Below, in pieces: positions 6,606 through 14,729 of a stretch of DNA of 26,561 bases. The stretch is from Methanomassiliicoccaceae archaeon. GTDB taxonomy: Archaea > Thermoplasmatota > Thermoplasmata > Methanomassiliicoccales > Methanomethylophilaceae. Where the stretch lies: positions 9 to 26,569 of the forward strand of contig WRNL01000005.1 in NCBI GenBank assembly GCA_009776625.1, given 5' to 3'. Made by a program: the position numbers and the translations under genes. The notes under the pieces were generated by a model. It ran no database searches, was not told the DNA's origin, and saw only the letters and a program-made list of their open reading frames with translations. Each line of letters starts with the position of its first letter. The first letter of the stretch is position 1.

Positions 6606-7073
6606 TCAATCGGCCTCTTCTTCCCCTGACGGCAGCGCATGCCCGCATTCCGGGCAGAAGTTGACCTGTGGGCGCCCCATGTCCGCGCCGCACTTGGGGC
6701 AAGGGTACCCGACCTCCCCTATCATGCACACCTGCTTGTCCATCAGCACCAGGAACGTGCGTGCCTCACCTGCAGAGAAGTCAGCTCCCCTCGACTTCTT
6801 CCCGTAGCGCATGTTCGAGAGACCTAGGATTAACAGAGAGAACGCCAGGCTCCCCGTCATTATCGCCAGCGGTAAGAACCCCATAGCGTCTATCTCGAAA
6901 ACAGATCTGCCGTCATACGTGACCCCCTGCGAACTGAGAATCAGCATCAGCACCAAGAGGGCGAGAGCCAACACCCCCATCGCCAGTATCAACACGCCGC
7001 TCCAGTACGTATCTTTCCCCTTCATAAAAAGACCTTTCGACACGACCGTTCCCTCCCCAAGCGCCCTTTGCAT
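6606..7073 (-). CDS. membrane protein with C-terminal double-CxxC zinc ribbon
   Basis: The 155-residue product starts MQRALGEGT; GAGGT eight bases upstream supports ATG 7073 over longer frames that would overlap the upstream gene and over the ATG at 7025. Two hydrophobic helices lie at about 25-47 (SGVLILAMGVLALALL) and 63-84 (GFLPLAIMTGSLAFSLL), followed by a cytosolic tail with CPKCG and CPECG near the C-terminus, a rubredoxin-like zinc ribbon. Such proteins are common in archaea and of unknown role. Codon use is less GC-rich than in the housekeeping genes. It lies downstream of the unknown gene at 7168-7461 on the same strand. Confidence 0.72.
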   Translation of the reverse strand: MQRALGEGTVVSKGLFMKGKDTYWSGVLILAMGVLALALLVLMLILSSQGVTYDGRSVFEIDAMGFLPLAIMTGSLAFSLLILGLSNMRYGKKSRGADFSAGEARTFLVLMDKQVCMIGEVGYPCPKCGADMGRPQVNFCPECGHALPSGEEEAD

Positions 7074-7167
7074 CGCCTCCGACCTCGCACATGTAGAACG
7101 GGACACGTACAAAGGGTTGTCGGTCGGCCCATGGCCCCTTGCGGGTATTGTCCCTGGCGAGTGTTTT

Positions 7168-7461
7168 TTAGCGCTCATCGTCAGGGGAGAAGATGGTGTT
7201 CCTCCTGCGGTCCATGATCCTGTACCCGTCCCTGAGATGAGCATTCAGCCATCCCTCGATGTTGTGGACGGCCTCTGGCATCTCGTCGATCGCGGTGTAT
7301 AGGGGGCTCAAGTCATCATAATTCGCGACTTTTTTCGGACACGTCCGAGGAAGGCGCCACCGTCTGAAAATACCTCGCTCGACCATCAGCTCCTCGTCGT
7401 GTCTTGCGAGGATCAGCACCCGTTCGTTCCTGATCGCTTTTCTGATGTCCCTTTCGTTCAT
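7168..7461 (-). CDS. hypothetical protein (97 aa)
   Basis: Not recognised. The product starts MNERDIRKAIRNERVL and is hydrophilic and charged, with an RRWRLPRTCPKK basic patch near residue 35 and a Trp/His-containing helix (IEGWLNAHLRDGYRIM) near 70-85. No signal peptide or membrane segment. A TTCTATATA sequence on the minus strand at about 7486-7494 gives a transcription start close to ATG 7461, supporting this start over the longer open frame, which would cross the divergent promoter. The divergent neighbour is an acetyltransferase. AT-richer codon use than the core genes. Confidence 0.6.
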   Translation of the reverse strand: MNERDIRKAIRNERVLILARHDEELMVERGIFRRWRLPRTCPKKVANYDDLSPLYTAIDEMPEAVHNIEGWLNAHLRDGYRIMDRRRNTIFSPDDER

Positions 7462-7518
7462 GCCCCATAGAAAAGCCTTGTCGGTATATAGAACCGCCTG
7501 ACATCTGGCCAGGGGAGC

Positions 7519-7528
7519 GTTAATAAAT
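7519..7528 (+). promoter_or_regulatory. TATA box of the acetyltransferase gene
   Basis: GTTAATAAAT is centred about 25 bases ahead of ATG 7549, predicting a leaderless mRNA and fixing the start. Confidence 0.55.
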
Positions 7529-7548
7529 CCCACATCCGATTTCCCGAC

Positions 7549-8118
7549 ATGGAGAAACCGGATGTTTGGGACATGTTGCGGTCTGGGGGAACGGTCGGAA
7601 GAGGCTCCCCTGGCCATGAGGAGTACGATAGGGTCTTGACAGAATGCATCGAGAAGAGGCTCAGGTACAACACGCTGCCACTCACTGCAGAGGAGAGGAG
7701 GACCGCGCTCTCAGACCTGCTCGGGTACGAGGTCGACGCGCATACGAAGGTCGTCCCGCCCTTCCACTGCGACCAGGGGTTCAACATCAGGCTGGGGAGG
7801 AACGTGCTGATCAACTACGACTGCGTGCTCCTCGACACAGGGGATATCTCCATCGGGGACAACGTCCTCATCGGCCCGGGGTCGAGGCTCGTCACCGCGA
7901 GGCATTCCCTCAAAGCCGAGGAAAGAAGGGACTGGTCCGTGAGCTGCTCCCCGATAAGGATAGAGGAAGACGTTTGGCTGGGGGCGGGGGTAGTCGTGCT
8001 CCCGGGCGTGACCATCGGGGCCCGCTCCGTCATAGGGGCGGGCTCCGTCGTCACGAAGGACATTCCTGCTGATGTGATTGCGGCAGGGAACCCTGCGAGG
8101 GTCGTCAGGCCGCTTTGA
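7549..8118 (+). CDS. sugar O-acetyltransferase, LacA/MaaA-like (hexapeptide repeat)
   Basis: Predicted acetyl-CoA dependent transferase that acetylates a sugar or related hydroxyl. The 189-residue protein has an N-terminal helical part with YNTLPLTAEERRTALSDLLGY (about 40-60), typical of maltose/galactoside acetyltransferases, then a left-handed beta-helix of hexapeptide repeats (IRLGRNVLINYDCVLLD to IGARSVIGAGSVV, about 80-175), and the usual ending VIAAGNPARVVRPL. ARHSL near residue 122 contains the expected catalytic histidine. Its TGA touches the TGA of the convergent ABC permease (TGATCA at 8116-8121). The acceptor sugar is unknown. Confidence 0.88.
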   Translation: MEKPDVWDMLRSGGTVGRGSPGHEEYDRVLTECIEKRLRYNTLPLTAEERRTALSDLLGYEVDAHTKVVPPFHCDQGFNIRLGRNVLINYDCVLLDTGDISIGDNVLIGPGSRLVTARHSLKAEERRDWSVSCSPIRIEEDVWLGAGVVVLPGVTIGARSVIGAGSVVTKDIPADVIAAGNPARVVRPL

Positions 8119-8889
8119 TCAGAACTCCCTCCTTATGAATACCAGCCATGCCGATACTATTGACACCGCACCCCATGCAACCATCGTCAATGCCGCTCTT
8201 ACCGTGTCTTGCATCATGTCCAGGTAGCTCAGCATATCGGGGGCTATTATCGCGTTTGACGCCTGGTCGATCATGAACCATGGGTCAGTGTCTGAGAATA
8301 TCATCAGAATGACTGAAATTATCCTAATGAACAGGAACAGTGTGAAAAAAGTCACAATCGATGATGTACTCCCTTTCTTCAGGATCGAACTAAAGAATAC
8401 CGCTATGCCGGATGCCGCCAAAAGATACAGGAGAGCCATTCCCAGCGATATCAGCAGATCGATTGATACAGAGCCCTCTATTATCAGCAGCACTGCCGCC
8501 GTGCCCGCATAGTACGTCGCAATCATCGCTGTTTCGAGAATCAGGCACCCTAACAGCTTTCCGACGAAAATCGATGTTTTCTTTATCGGCCTTGTGAACA
8601 GAACCAAAGCCGTTCTTTCCTCGAACTCGGACACTATAACGATGGATGCGAAAAGCGTCGCCGCCAACAATGCCAAGAGGTAAACCCATGCGGTATAGAG
8701 TGTCAACAAACCGCCAGGTATGTCCCTGAGATCCCCTCCGACTATGTAGGGCAAGAATGTCATCAGCCCAAAGACGAGGGCGGTTAATGCAACATATACC
8801 GTAAACCTTTTTCCGCGGATGAACTTTCGAATCTCGTTCTTTGCCACCACATAGGATTGTCTGAAATCGTCCAGTTCTATGTACATCAT
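8119..8889 (-). CDS. ABC-2 type transporter permease
   Basis: Membrane subunit of a two-gene ABC exporter. The 256-residue product has a cytosolic N-terminal helix followed by about six hydrophobic helices (near 32-50, 63-85, 112-135, 140-165, 175-198 and 232-250). The EFEERTALVLFTRPI segment near residue 88-102 is the usual coupling-helix sequence of the ABC-2/NatB-like family. The start overlaps the end of the ATPase gene (8886-8889). Codon use is AT-richer than in the ribosomal genes. Substrate unknown. Confidence 0.85.
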   Translation of the reverse strand: MMYIELDDFRQSYVVAKNEIRKFIRGKRFTVYVALTALVFGLMTFLPYIVGGDLRDIPGGLLTLYTAWVYLLALLAATLFASIVIVSEFEERTALVLFTRPIKKTSIFVGKLLGCLILETAMIATYYAGTAAVLLIIEGSVSIDLLISLGMALLYLLAASGIAVFFSSILKKGSTSSIVTFFTLFLFIRIISVILMIFSDTDPWFMIDQASNAIIAPDMLSYLDMMQDTVRAALTMVAWGAVSIVSAWLVFIRREF

Positions 8890-9827
8890 CTCGACTCCTT
8901 TATCAGTTTGAGGTATGTGGTCTCGAGAGTGTCCTCTTCGTTCACCCCGTAGGCTCCGATGTTCAGCGCACTGACATCGTTGAAGAACTTGATGTGTTCC
9001 GCTCTGTCACCTTTTATCGTCACGTCCACATCGTTGCCGAACCTCTCCGCTGAAACGACGTTGTTCAGCTGTCCAATCTTGGATATCATGTCCTCGGTGG
9101 GTATGCCATCGACCCTCACGATCATCCTCCTGGTGCCGTCGTCCTTGCCGATGATGCTGATGTCATCTTGGATGATCATCTTCCCGTGATTGATGAGAGC
9201 GATCCTGTCGCAGAGGTCGCTGACTTCGCGGAGTATGTGCGAGCTCATGATCACTGTGAGGCCCTTGGACTCGTTCCTGAGGTTCTTCAGGATCTCCCTC
9301 ATCTCCGCCTGGCCCCTCGGGTCGAGGCCCGAGTTAGGTTCGTCCAGTATGATGACGCTCGGGTCGTTCATCAGAGCCTGGCCGAGGGCTATCCTCTGCC
9401 TCATCCCCTTGGAGAACGTCCCGATCCTCTTGTCCTCCCACTCGGTCATCTTGACCCTCTCCAGGATCCTGTCTGTCTCGCTCTTTATTGATTCAGATGT
9501 CATCCCGATTATCTGGCCCACGTACCTGAACGTCTCCCTGGGCGTGAGGTAGGGGTAGAACTCGGGGGTCTCCACGACTGTGCCCACGTTGGTCAGCGCC
9601 GCCTTCGGGTCCTTGGTCACGTCGACGCCGTTGATGTACGCCTCCCCCGACGTGGCGTTGATGAGGTGCGTCAGTATCTTCAACGTGGTGCTCTTCCCAG
9701 CGCCGTTCGGTCCCAGGAAGCCGGTGAAACTGTTCTTCTTCACGGAAAGGTTGAGGTTATCCACTGCGACAAAATCCCCATACGCTTTCCGTAGCCCCAC
9801 TATGTCGATAGGGTTGTCGGACGACAT
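8886..9827 (-). CDS. ABC transporter ATP-binding protein
   Basis: ATPase partner of the downstream permease. The 313-residue product contains Walker A GPNGAGKST (39-47), the signature region FSKGMRQRIALGQAL, Walker B VIILDEPNSGLDP, and the SSHIL switch histidine. The long C-terminal extension is usual in CcmA/NatA-type exporters. The frame extends to ATG 9875, but a strong TATA box at 9845-9858 puts the transcript start near 9826, so ATG 9827 (or 9839) is chosen. The pair probably exports a peptide, drug or ion; the sequence does not say which. Confidence 0.9.
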   Translation of the reverse strand: MSSDNPIDIVGLRKAYGDFVAVDNLNLSVKKNSFTGFLGPNGAGKSTTLKILTHLINATSGEAYINGVDVTKDPKAALTNVGTVVETPEFYPYLTPRETFRYVGQIIGMTSESIKSETDRILERVKMTEWEDKRIGTFSKGMRQRIALGQALMNDPSVIILDEPNSGLDPRGQAEMREILKNLRNESKGLTVIMSSHILREVSDLCDRIALINHGKMIIQDDISIIGKDDGTRRMIVRVDGIPTEDMISKIGQLNNVVSAERFGNDVDVTIKGDRAEHIKFFNDVSALNIGAYGVNEEDTLETTYLKLIKESR

Positions 9828-9844
9828 GTGTTTAGCCATATGAA

Positions 9845-9858
9845 GTTTATATATAAAC
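9845..9858 (-). promoter_or_regulatory. palindromic TATA box of the ABC transporter operon
   Basis: GTTTATATATAAAC is a perfect 14-bp palindrome about 25 bases ahead of ATG 9827 on the minus strand. The PHP gene ends 18 bases upstream, so the ABC pair has its own promoter. Confidence 0.6.
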
Positions 9859-9876
9859 ATGCCGATAGTTGACAAG

Positions 9877-10770
9877 TCAACTTACCCTGCCGCCCTTGTC
9901 CGCCCTCTTTTTCGCCCCCCTCCTTATGGTCATTGCCATCTGCCTGGACTGCACCATGATCACGGCCGGGGTGTAGTCCAGGAAGTTGTAGAACGACGTG
10001 AGGCCGGTGAGCGCCCTCCGCGGGAAGTCCTTCTCCGTCCCCCTGACCGCGTTCTCCCCTTTCAGGATGCTGTTCAGGAACCCCTCCACGTCGTCCGCCT
10101 TGGACACCGTCACCACCGACCCGACGTCCTCCGCGATGTGCCCGTCGCTCCCGCCGGTTATCCCGAGCCCGTGCCTCCCGAACGACCTCACCGCCTCCAC
10201 GTTGCCCTGTCGGGTCATCCCCCCGCATATCACCTCGTAGGCGTCCAGCCTCCTCACCACGTCGTCCGCGATGTACCCTTTCCTGTTGCAAATCTCCACG
10301 CCCTTGTTGGAGCCGAGGTAGCCCATCGGGTGGGCGCCGGACACCACGCAGTTGCGCCCTTCCAGCAGGTCGAGGAGCCTTTCGGTGGGGCATCCCTTGA
10401 GGGCGAGCCAGGGGCAGGGCTGCAGCCTCGGCCTGATCTCCTCGCGCCAGAACTCCCTCAGCTCCGCCATCTCGTAGAAGTAGGTGAGTATGTGGGGCCC
10501 GTCCGACGCGCTCACCTCCATCCCTGGGATTATGAACACGTCCTCATTCCCGATGTCGATCGCCTCGAGGGAGGTGATGAGGTTGTGGTCGGTGACCGCC
10601 ATCCCGACGTTCCTCGACCGAGCTATCTTCAACAGCCGCTTGATGCCGCTGTACGAGTCCGAGCAGTCCGTGTGGACGTGCATGTCGGCGCACCGGAGGC
10701 CCGCGTCGGCGATGCGCCCCCAGTCGGGGACCTCGAACCTCATCCTCGGCCCATCGAAGGCCGCGCTCAT
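9877..10770 (-). CDS. PHP-domain metal-dependent phosphoesterase
   Basis: Predicted PHP-superfamily hydrolase of 297 residues. The motifs are clear: DMHVHTDCSDSYSG near residue 25, AVTDHN near 55, IPGMEVSASDGPHIL near 75-90, SGAHPMGY near 135 and GGSDGHIAEDVG near 205. Relatives include exonuclease- and histidinol-phosphatase-like enzymes; the substrate cannot be told. ATG 10770 overlaps the stop of the preceding deaminase gene (ATGA), which is why I prefer it to ATG 10779. The basic C-terminus (RRGAKKRADKGGR) is unusual for a small-molecule enzyme and could bind nucleic acid or membrane. Last gene of a GNAT-DadD-PHP operon. Confidence 0.85.
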   Translation of the reverse strand: MSAAFDGPRMRFEVPDWGRIADAGLRCADMHVHTDCSDSYSGIKRLLKIARSRNVGMAVTDHNLITSLEAIDIGNEDVFIIPGMEVSASDGPHILTYFYEMAELREFWREEIRPRLQPCPWLALKGCPTERLLDLLEGRNCVVSGAHPMGYLGSNKGVEICNRKGYIADDVVRRLDAYEVICGGMTRQGNVEAVRSFGRHGLGITGGSDGHIAEDVGSVVTVSKADDVEGFLNSILKGENAVRGTEKDFPRRALTGLTSFYNFLDYTPAVIMVQSRQMAMTIRRGAKKRADKGGRVS

Positions 10771-12056
10771 CTCTGGCATAGGGAGCGCCACACGTCCTCG
10801 GACTCGGACAGCGCCTCTTCCTCGTCGAATGAGGTCACCCTGCCGCCGTCCATGACTATGTCCCCTTGGCACATCACCGTCCTCACGTTGGAGGAGGAGG
10901 CCGAGTAGACTATGTTGGACACCATGTTCTCCGGCAACAGGGGCCTGATGTTCGGGAGCCGGCCGTCCAGGATGAAGAGGTCGGCGTGCTTCCCCGCCTC
11001 TATCGAGCCGAGGGATCCCTCCATCCCGATCGCCCTCGCGGCGTTCACGGTGGCGAAGTCCAGGAGCTCCTGGGCGGAGGCTGCGACTGGATCCCACCTG
11101 CTGGACTTCTGGAGCAGCCCCAGGGTCTTCAATTCTGCCATCATGTCGAGGCTGTTGTTCGTGGTGCTGCCGTCCGTCCCCACCGTTACGTTGACCCCGT
11201 GCTTCTGGAACTCCGGCACGGGGGCGACGCCCCCGGTCGCCAGCTTCATGTTCGATGTGGGGCACGTCGAGACCGATGCCCCGGCGGCGGCCATCTGCCT
11301 CACCTCGCCCAGCGTCAGCCAGGCCGAGTGCGCCGCGATCGTGTTCCCGCCTATCACGCCCATGTCGCACAGCCACTCCGCCGGCCTCTTCCCCGTCTTT
11401 TCCCTGTGCCCGTTGACCTCCCCCCTGGTCTCGGAGAGATGGAGGGTCAGGGGGGCGCCCTTCTCGTCCGAGAGCGCCTTCGCCCCCATGCAGGTCTCCT
11501 CGTTGCATACGTAGACTCCCTGCAGCCCGACTCCCGGGATTATCTTCCTCGTCCCCTTGAACACGTCGTGGAACCTCCTGCAGTTCTGCAGGGGGCTCCC
11601 CTTCTGGGTCGTCAGGTCGTCGTCGAGCACGCACCAGCACAGCACCCCCCTTATGCCCGTCTCCATGACCGCCCTCGCGATCACGTCCTCCGAGTAGTAG
11701 AGGTCGACGAAGGTCGTCGTGCCGCTGCGGATCATCTCCGCGCACCCGACCTTCGCGCCGACCCCGATGTCCCTGTCCGTCCTCTCGGAGTCGATGCTGA
11801 ACACCCTCTCCAGGAACCTCGGGAAGGGCATGTCGTCGGCCGCCCCCTTCATCACGGACATCGCCACGTGGGTGTGGGTGTTTATCAGCCCGGGGATGAC
11901 TATGTCGCCGGAGGCGCCGATCTCCCTGTCGGCCGACCCTTTGTATTCTCCCCCGACGGAGACTATCCTCTCGCCGTCGACGACCACGTCGCCCCTTACT
12001 ATCCTTCTCTGCGGGTCCTGCGTGACTATCCAAGCGTCCCTGACGACGGTGATCAT
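10767..12056 (-). CDS. dadD: 5'-deoxyadenosine / S-adenosylhomocysteine deaminase (amidohydrolase)
   Basis: Zinc amidohydrolase of the MtaD/DadD group, which in methanogens deaminates 5'-deoxyadenosine, SAH and related nucleosides to inosine derivatives for S-adenosylmethionine by-product recycling. The 429-residue protein has HTH at 61-63, SGTTTFVDLYY near 110, HLSET near 210, AAHSAWL near 245 and GTDGSTTNNSLDM near 295, the full metal and substrate set. Length is normal. It overlaps the GNAT gene upstream and the PHP gene downstream by ATGA, so the three are coupled. The exact preferred substrate is inferred from the family. Confidence 0.88.
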   Translation of the reverse strand: MITVVRDAWIVTQDPQRRIVRGDVVVDGERIVSVGGEYKGSADREIGASGDIVIPGLINTHTHVAMSVMKGAADDMPFPRFLERVFSIDSERTDRDIGVGAKVGCAEMIRSGTTTFVDLYYSEDVIARAVMETGIRGVLCWCVLDDDLTTQKGSPLQNCRRFHDVFKGTRKIIPGVGLQGVYVCNEETCMGAKALSDEKGAPLTLHLSETRGEVNGHREKTGKRPAEWLCDMGVIGGNTIAAHSAWLTLGEVRQMAAAGASVSTCPTSNMKLATGGVAPVPEFQKHGVNVTVGTDGSTTNNSLDMMAELKTLGLLQKSSRWDPVAASAQELLDFATVNAARAIGMEGSLGSIEAGKHADLFILDGRLPNIRPLLPENMVSNIVYSASSSNVRTVMCQGDIVMDGGRVTSFDEEEALSESEDVWRSLCQR

Positions 12057-12556
12057 GCGTCTGGATTTTCATTTGACGTAATAAACGTTATCTCTTTTTT
12101 CATCCTGACCGCCTCCTCCCCGCTGGCATACATACCGCTGATGCGGCATACCTCTACGAACCCGTTCGAATCGTACAGCCTCCTTGCGCGGCCGTTGGAC
12201 GCACGGACTTCAAGAATCACGTCGGACCCCATGTCCCTGGAAAGCGAGAAGAAACCGTCCAGCAACAGCTGGCCTATCCCCCTGGACCTGTACCCGGGCA
12301 TCACGGCGAACATGTATATCCTGTTCGTCTCGGGGCGGTGTATCCTGCCCGACAGGAAACCGACCGTCTTTTCATTTTCAGCGTCGTAAGCCACGTGCTG
12401 CCCCTCCGGCCATGAGCTGAACAGCTCGTCCAGCTCCGAGATGTCGTACGGCTCCAGCCCCGAGGCGTTCGATATATCGAACACGTCCTGCTTATCAGCC
12501 GGCTGATACCCCCTACGTACTATGTCGCCCACTCCCCCGCCTCGCGCCTGAACCAT
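12053..12556 (-). CDS. GNAT N-acetyltransferase, RimI-like
   Basis: Acetyl-CoA dependent acetyltransferase of 167 residues, close in pattern to archaeal N-terminal protein acetyltransferases (RimI/Ard1). The acetyl-CoA site is in IYMFAVMPGYRSRGIGQLLLDG (about 95-115: RSRGIG), followed by VILEVRASNGRARRLYDSNGF, the RimI-type motif. A TTTAAGTAG box on the minus strand near 12565-12573 predicts a start close to or slightly after ATG 12556; a GTG at 12532 is an alternative that would remove eight Gly/Arg-rich residues. First gene of the GNAT-DadD-PHP operon, divergent from the MBL gene. Confidence 0.82.
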   Translation of the reverse strand: MVQARGGGVGDIVRRGYQPADKQDVFDISNASGLEPYDISELDELFSSWPEGQHVAYDAENEKTVGFLSGRIHRPETNRIYMFAVMPGYRSRGIGQLLLDGFFSLSRDMGSDVILEVRASNGRARRLYDSNGFVEVCRISGMYASGEEAVRMKKEITFITSNENPDA

Positions 12557-12627
12557 GCACAGAGGCTACTTAAACCTGCTTGGAAACACCACTTAGTCAC
12601 AATCGAGGCGGAACCTCTCAAAAAAAA

Positions 12628-12654
12628 GGATATATCGATACCGCCATAAGGCGG
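12628..12654 (+). promoter_or_regulatory. TATA box and 5-bp hairpin ahead of the MBL gene
   Basis: GGATATATC at 12628-12636 is centred about 25 bases before ATG 12656, so the mRNA is probably leaderless. CCGCC-ATAA-GGCGG at 12641-12654 is a perfect inverted repeat between TATA box and start codon and could be an operator. Confidence 0.45.
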
Positions 12655-12655
12655 C

Positions 12656-13492
12656 ATGGCGTTCAGGATGACATTCCTCGGCACGGGCGGCGGGAGGCAC
12701 ACCGCCATGTACCAGACCCGCTGCACAGGGGGGATACTCGTCGAGCACGGGGACGGGCGGCACCTCCACATAGACCCTGGCCCGGGCGCCCTGACCCAGA
12801 TGAGGAGGATACATTACGACCTCACCAGGACGGACTCCCTGGTCGTGACCCATGCGCACCCCGACCACTACTCCGACGCCGAGTCGGTGATGGAGGGGAT
12901 GTCCCTCGGCGGATGGAAGAAGCGGGGGCGCCTGTACGGCAGCCCCACCGTCATAGACGGGGCGGGGCCGCTGGGCCCCTGCGTCTCGAAGTACCACCTG
13001 GGCATCGTCGAGGGCGTGGCCGTGATCGAGCCGGGCGCGACCATAGACATCGATGGGATGAGGGCGGAGGTCTGCAGGACGGACCACAGCGACCCGACGA
13101 ACGTGGGGCTGAGGCTCGACAGCGGCGCCGGGATCGTCTCCTACGTCAGCGACACCGGCTACTCCGAGGAGATCGCCGAGCAGCACAGGGGGAGCAGGGT
13201 CCTGATACTCCCGGTCACCACGCCGGACGACATGCGGATACCCTTCCACCTGTGCACCGACGACGCGTCCTCCTTCATCGAGGTGGTGAGGCCGGAGCTC
13301 GCCGTGTTCATCCACCTGGGGATCGTCATGATCAAGAGGGGCCCCGAGGGGCAGGCGCTAAAGGCCGAGGCGATGACGGGGGTGAGGACGGTGGCCGCCC
13401 GCGACCTCGACGTGCTGGACGTTGGGGCGGCGCTGTCCTTCTCAAAGGCCGAGACGTACGACGACGAGTGGATCCCCGACACGTCCCCGTGA
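12656..13492 (+). CDS. MBL-fold metallohydrolase
   Basis: Metallo-beta-lactamase-fold hydrolase of 278 residues. N-terminal MTFLGTGGGRH and IDPGPGAL are the typical first strands; THAHPDHYSDAE (about residues 64-75) supplies the HxHxDH metal motif, with further likely ligands in CRTDHSDP near 140, SDTGYS near 165 and FIHLGIVMI near 218-226. This pattern fits the RNase Z/AttM-like side of the superfamily; a specific substrate cannot be assigned. Divergent from the GNAT operon; no same-strand partner follows. Confidence 0.87.
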   Translation: MAFRMTFLGTGGGRHTAMYQTRCTGGILVEHGDGRHLHIDPGPGALTQMRRIHYDLTRTDSLVVTHAHPDHYSDAESVMEGMSLGGWKKRGRLYGSPTVIDGAGPLGPCVSKYHLGIVEGVAVIEPGATIDIDGMRAEVCRTDHSDPTNVGLRLDSGAGIVSYVSDTGYSEEIAEQHRGSRVLILPVTTPDDMRIPFHLCTDDASSFIEVVRPELAVFIHLGIVMIKRGPEGQALKAEAMTGVRTVAARDLDVLDVGAALSFSKAETYDDEWIPDTSP

Positions 13493-13897
13493 CTTTCAAG
13501 ACCCCCCAGATGTCTGGAGCCTTGGTCGCGGCTCTCAGCCGGACTGTTTCGGGCAATTCGGCATGCCAGACCGTGCATGGCCGTTCCAAGATGCGGCCTT
13601 TCCTTGGTGACGAGATGTATCAGAACAGCTGCTGTTTCGCGCTCATACAGACCGGGGAGAATGTGAAGAGGCTCCCAATGGAGATCATGATAGAGCATCC
13701 GGATGTCTAATTGTCTGAGTTTGCCGGTCAACGTGACTTTATCGCCCATAGCTACCACAAGCCAATATGCATAGGATATGGATCATCATGACGGATGACA
13801 TCCGTTCCTTGAAACCCAGGTGCGAGACGATCCTATCGGAACTATAGGAGGGCCCAGGACAGGGGGCCTTTGACGCGCTGGCGCGGCGGCACGCGTA
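13493..13897. other. gene-poor stretch
   Basis: About 400 bases with mixed codon composition and no supported gene. The forward continuation frames lack starts and ribosome-binding sites. A minus-strand frame starting at 13749 (MGDKVTLTGKLRQ) has a TATA-like ATGCATATTGG upstream, but after some 80 residues it runs as a Ser/Thr-rich antisense shadow of the MBL gene. Short inverted repeats such as CCAGATGTCTGG (13507-13518) and AACAGCTGCTGTT are present. Decayed gene remnants are possible. Confidence 0.4.
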
Positions 13898-13907
13898 TTC
13901 ATATATG
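13898..13907 (+). promoter_or_regulatory. TATA box of the antitoxin-like gene
   Basis: TTCATATATG-type sequence centred about 24 bases ahead of ATG 13925, again predicting a leaderless mRNA. Confidence 0.5.
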
Positions 13908-13924
13908 CACCCCGTTGTCCGTCC

Positions 13925-14158
13925 ATGACGACCGTGAACGTGACGGGGGGGCGCGCCGACCTATACAACCTGGTGAGGGCCGCATTGGGAGGCGAAGTGG
14001 TGACCATAACGGCCAGGGCGGGGAACGTGGTGCTCATATCGGAAGAAGAGTGGGAGGGCGTCAAGGAGACGCTGTACCTGATGGGCGACCCGGATTTCTT
14101 GAAGGACGTGGAGGAAGGCCGCAACTCCCCTGATTCTGATTTCGAGGCCTGGAACTGA
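13925..14158 (+). CDS. Phd/YefM-like antitoxin, apparently without a toxin partner
   Basis: A 77-residue protein with the Phd/YefM fold pattern: a start of VNVTGGRADLYNLVRAAL, the TITARAGNVVLISEEEWEGVKETLYL core (about 33-60), and an acidic, unstructured tail (DPDFLKDVEEGRNSPDSDFEAWN) that in relatives binds and neutralises the toxin. Such antitoxins also repress their own promoter. A RelE/YoeB-like toxin normally follows within a few bases; here 14159-14206 is noncoding and the next gene is convergent and unrelated. It may be an orphan regulator, a remnant of a lost pair, or act on a distant toxin. Confidence 0.72.
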   Translation: MTTVNVTGGRADLYNLVRAALGGEVVTITARAGNVVLISEEEWEGVKETLYLMGDPDFLKDVEEGRNSPDSDFEAWN

Positions 14159-14206
14159 CGTTCCAAAACCCCCTTTCCGGGAAGGACGACATAGACCAGG
14201 ATGTCG

Positions 14207-14719
14207 TCACACCCGGCCGCCGGCGACCCACTCGTATGTCCCCGCCGTCATCAGCCGCGCCGCGCGCTCAGGGCCGACGAGGCGGAGGAGCGTCCTGGCG
14301 CGGCTGTTGTACTTGTGGTAGTTGGCCTCCGCCTCCCCTTCCGGCCTGCCTGCGGGCCACCTCGTGCCGTTGTGCCTCATGTCGGCGAACTTGACCTCGG
14401 CGGCGATGTCGCTCGTGGCGACCCTCGCGAGGTAGTCGCCCACCGCCTCCCCCTCGCGCTTGGACACGCAGTCCACCGCCGTCACAATGTCCTCGCTGAA
14501 GCCCGCCGCCCGGAGATCCCCCAAGGTCACGTGGGTGTCCTCCACCACGTCGTGCAGGAGGGCGGCTATCCTGCCGGCAGGCGTCACGCAGTACCCGGAC
14601 ACGGCGATCGGGTGCAGGATGTAGTCCATGCCGGATTTGTCCTTCTGCCCCTCGTGCGCCTCCGTGGCGATCCGCAGGGCCTTCTCGTACTCTTGCTGGA
14701 ACAATGGATCGTCTGTCAT
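14207..14719 (-). CDS. HD-domain protein, small alarmone hydrolase-like
   Basis: A 170-residue single-domain HD phosphohydrolase resembling the hydrolase half of RelA/SpoT proteins (MESH1-like). Seen motifs: AHEGQKDKSGMDYILHP (21-37), AALLHDVVEDT (52-62, with the HD and ED pairs), TAVDCVSKREGE near 84 and EVKFADMRHN near 108-117. No synthetase, TGS or ACT domain is attached. By family it would hydrolyse (p)ppGpp-like or other nucleotides with manganese; substrate is inferred. The ATG is 10 bases after the stop of the SAP-domain gene, so the two form an operon. Confidence 0.82.
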   Translation of the reverse strand: MTDDPLFQQEYEKALRIATEAHEGQKDKSGMDYILHPIAVSGYCVTPAGRIAALLHDVVEDTHVTLGDLRAAGFSEDIVTAVDCVSKREGEAVGDYLARVATSDIAAEVKFADMRHNGTRWPAGRPEGEAEANYHKYNSRARTLLRLVGPERAARLMTAGTYEWVAGGRV

Positions 14720-14729
14720 GTGAGCCCTG

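Noticed and set aside
8116..8121. Shared TGATCA of two convergent genes as a possible frameshift or fusion
   Set aside because: Both genes have full-length, intact family matches; the back-to-back stops are simply tight convergent packing.
9877..12072. 731-aa minus-strand frame covering DadD and the PHP gene
   Set aside because: Only the last 297 residues are protein-like (the PHP protein); the first 430 are an out-of-frame reading of DadD.
13159..13749. Minus-strand frame starting MGDKVTLTGKLRQ with a TATA-like box
   Set aside because: Its second half is antisense to the MBL gene, no family is recognisable and codon use is unlike real genes; at most a remnant.
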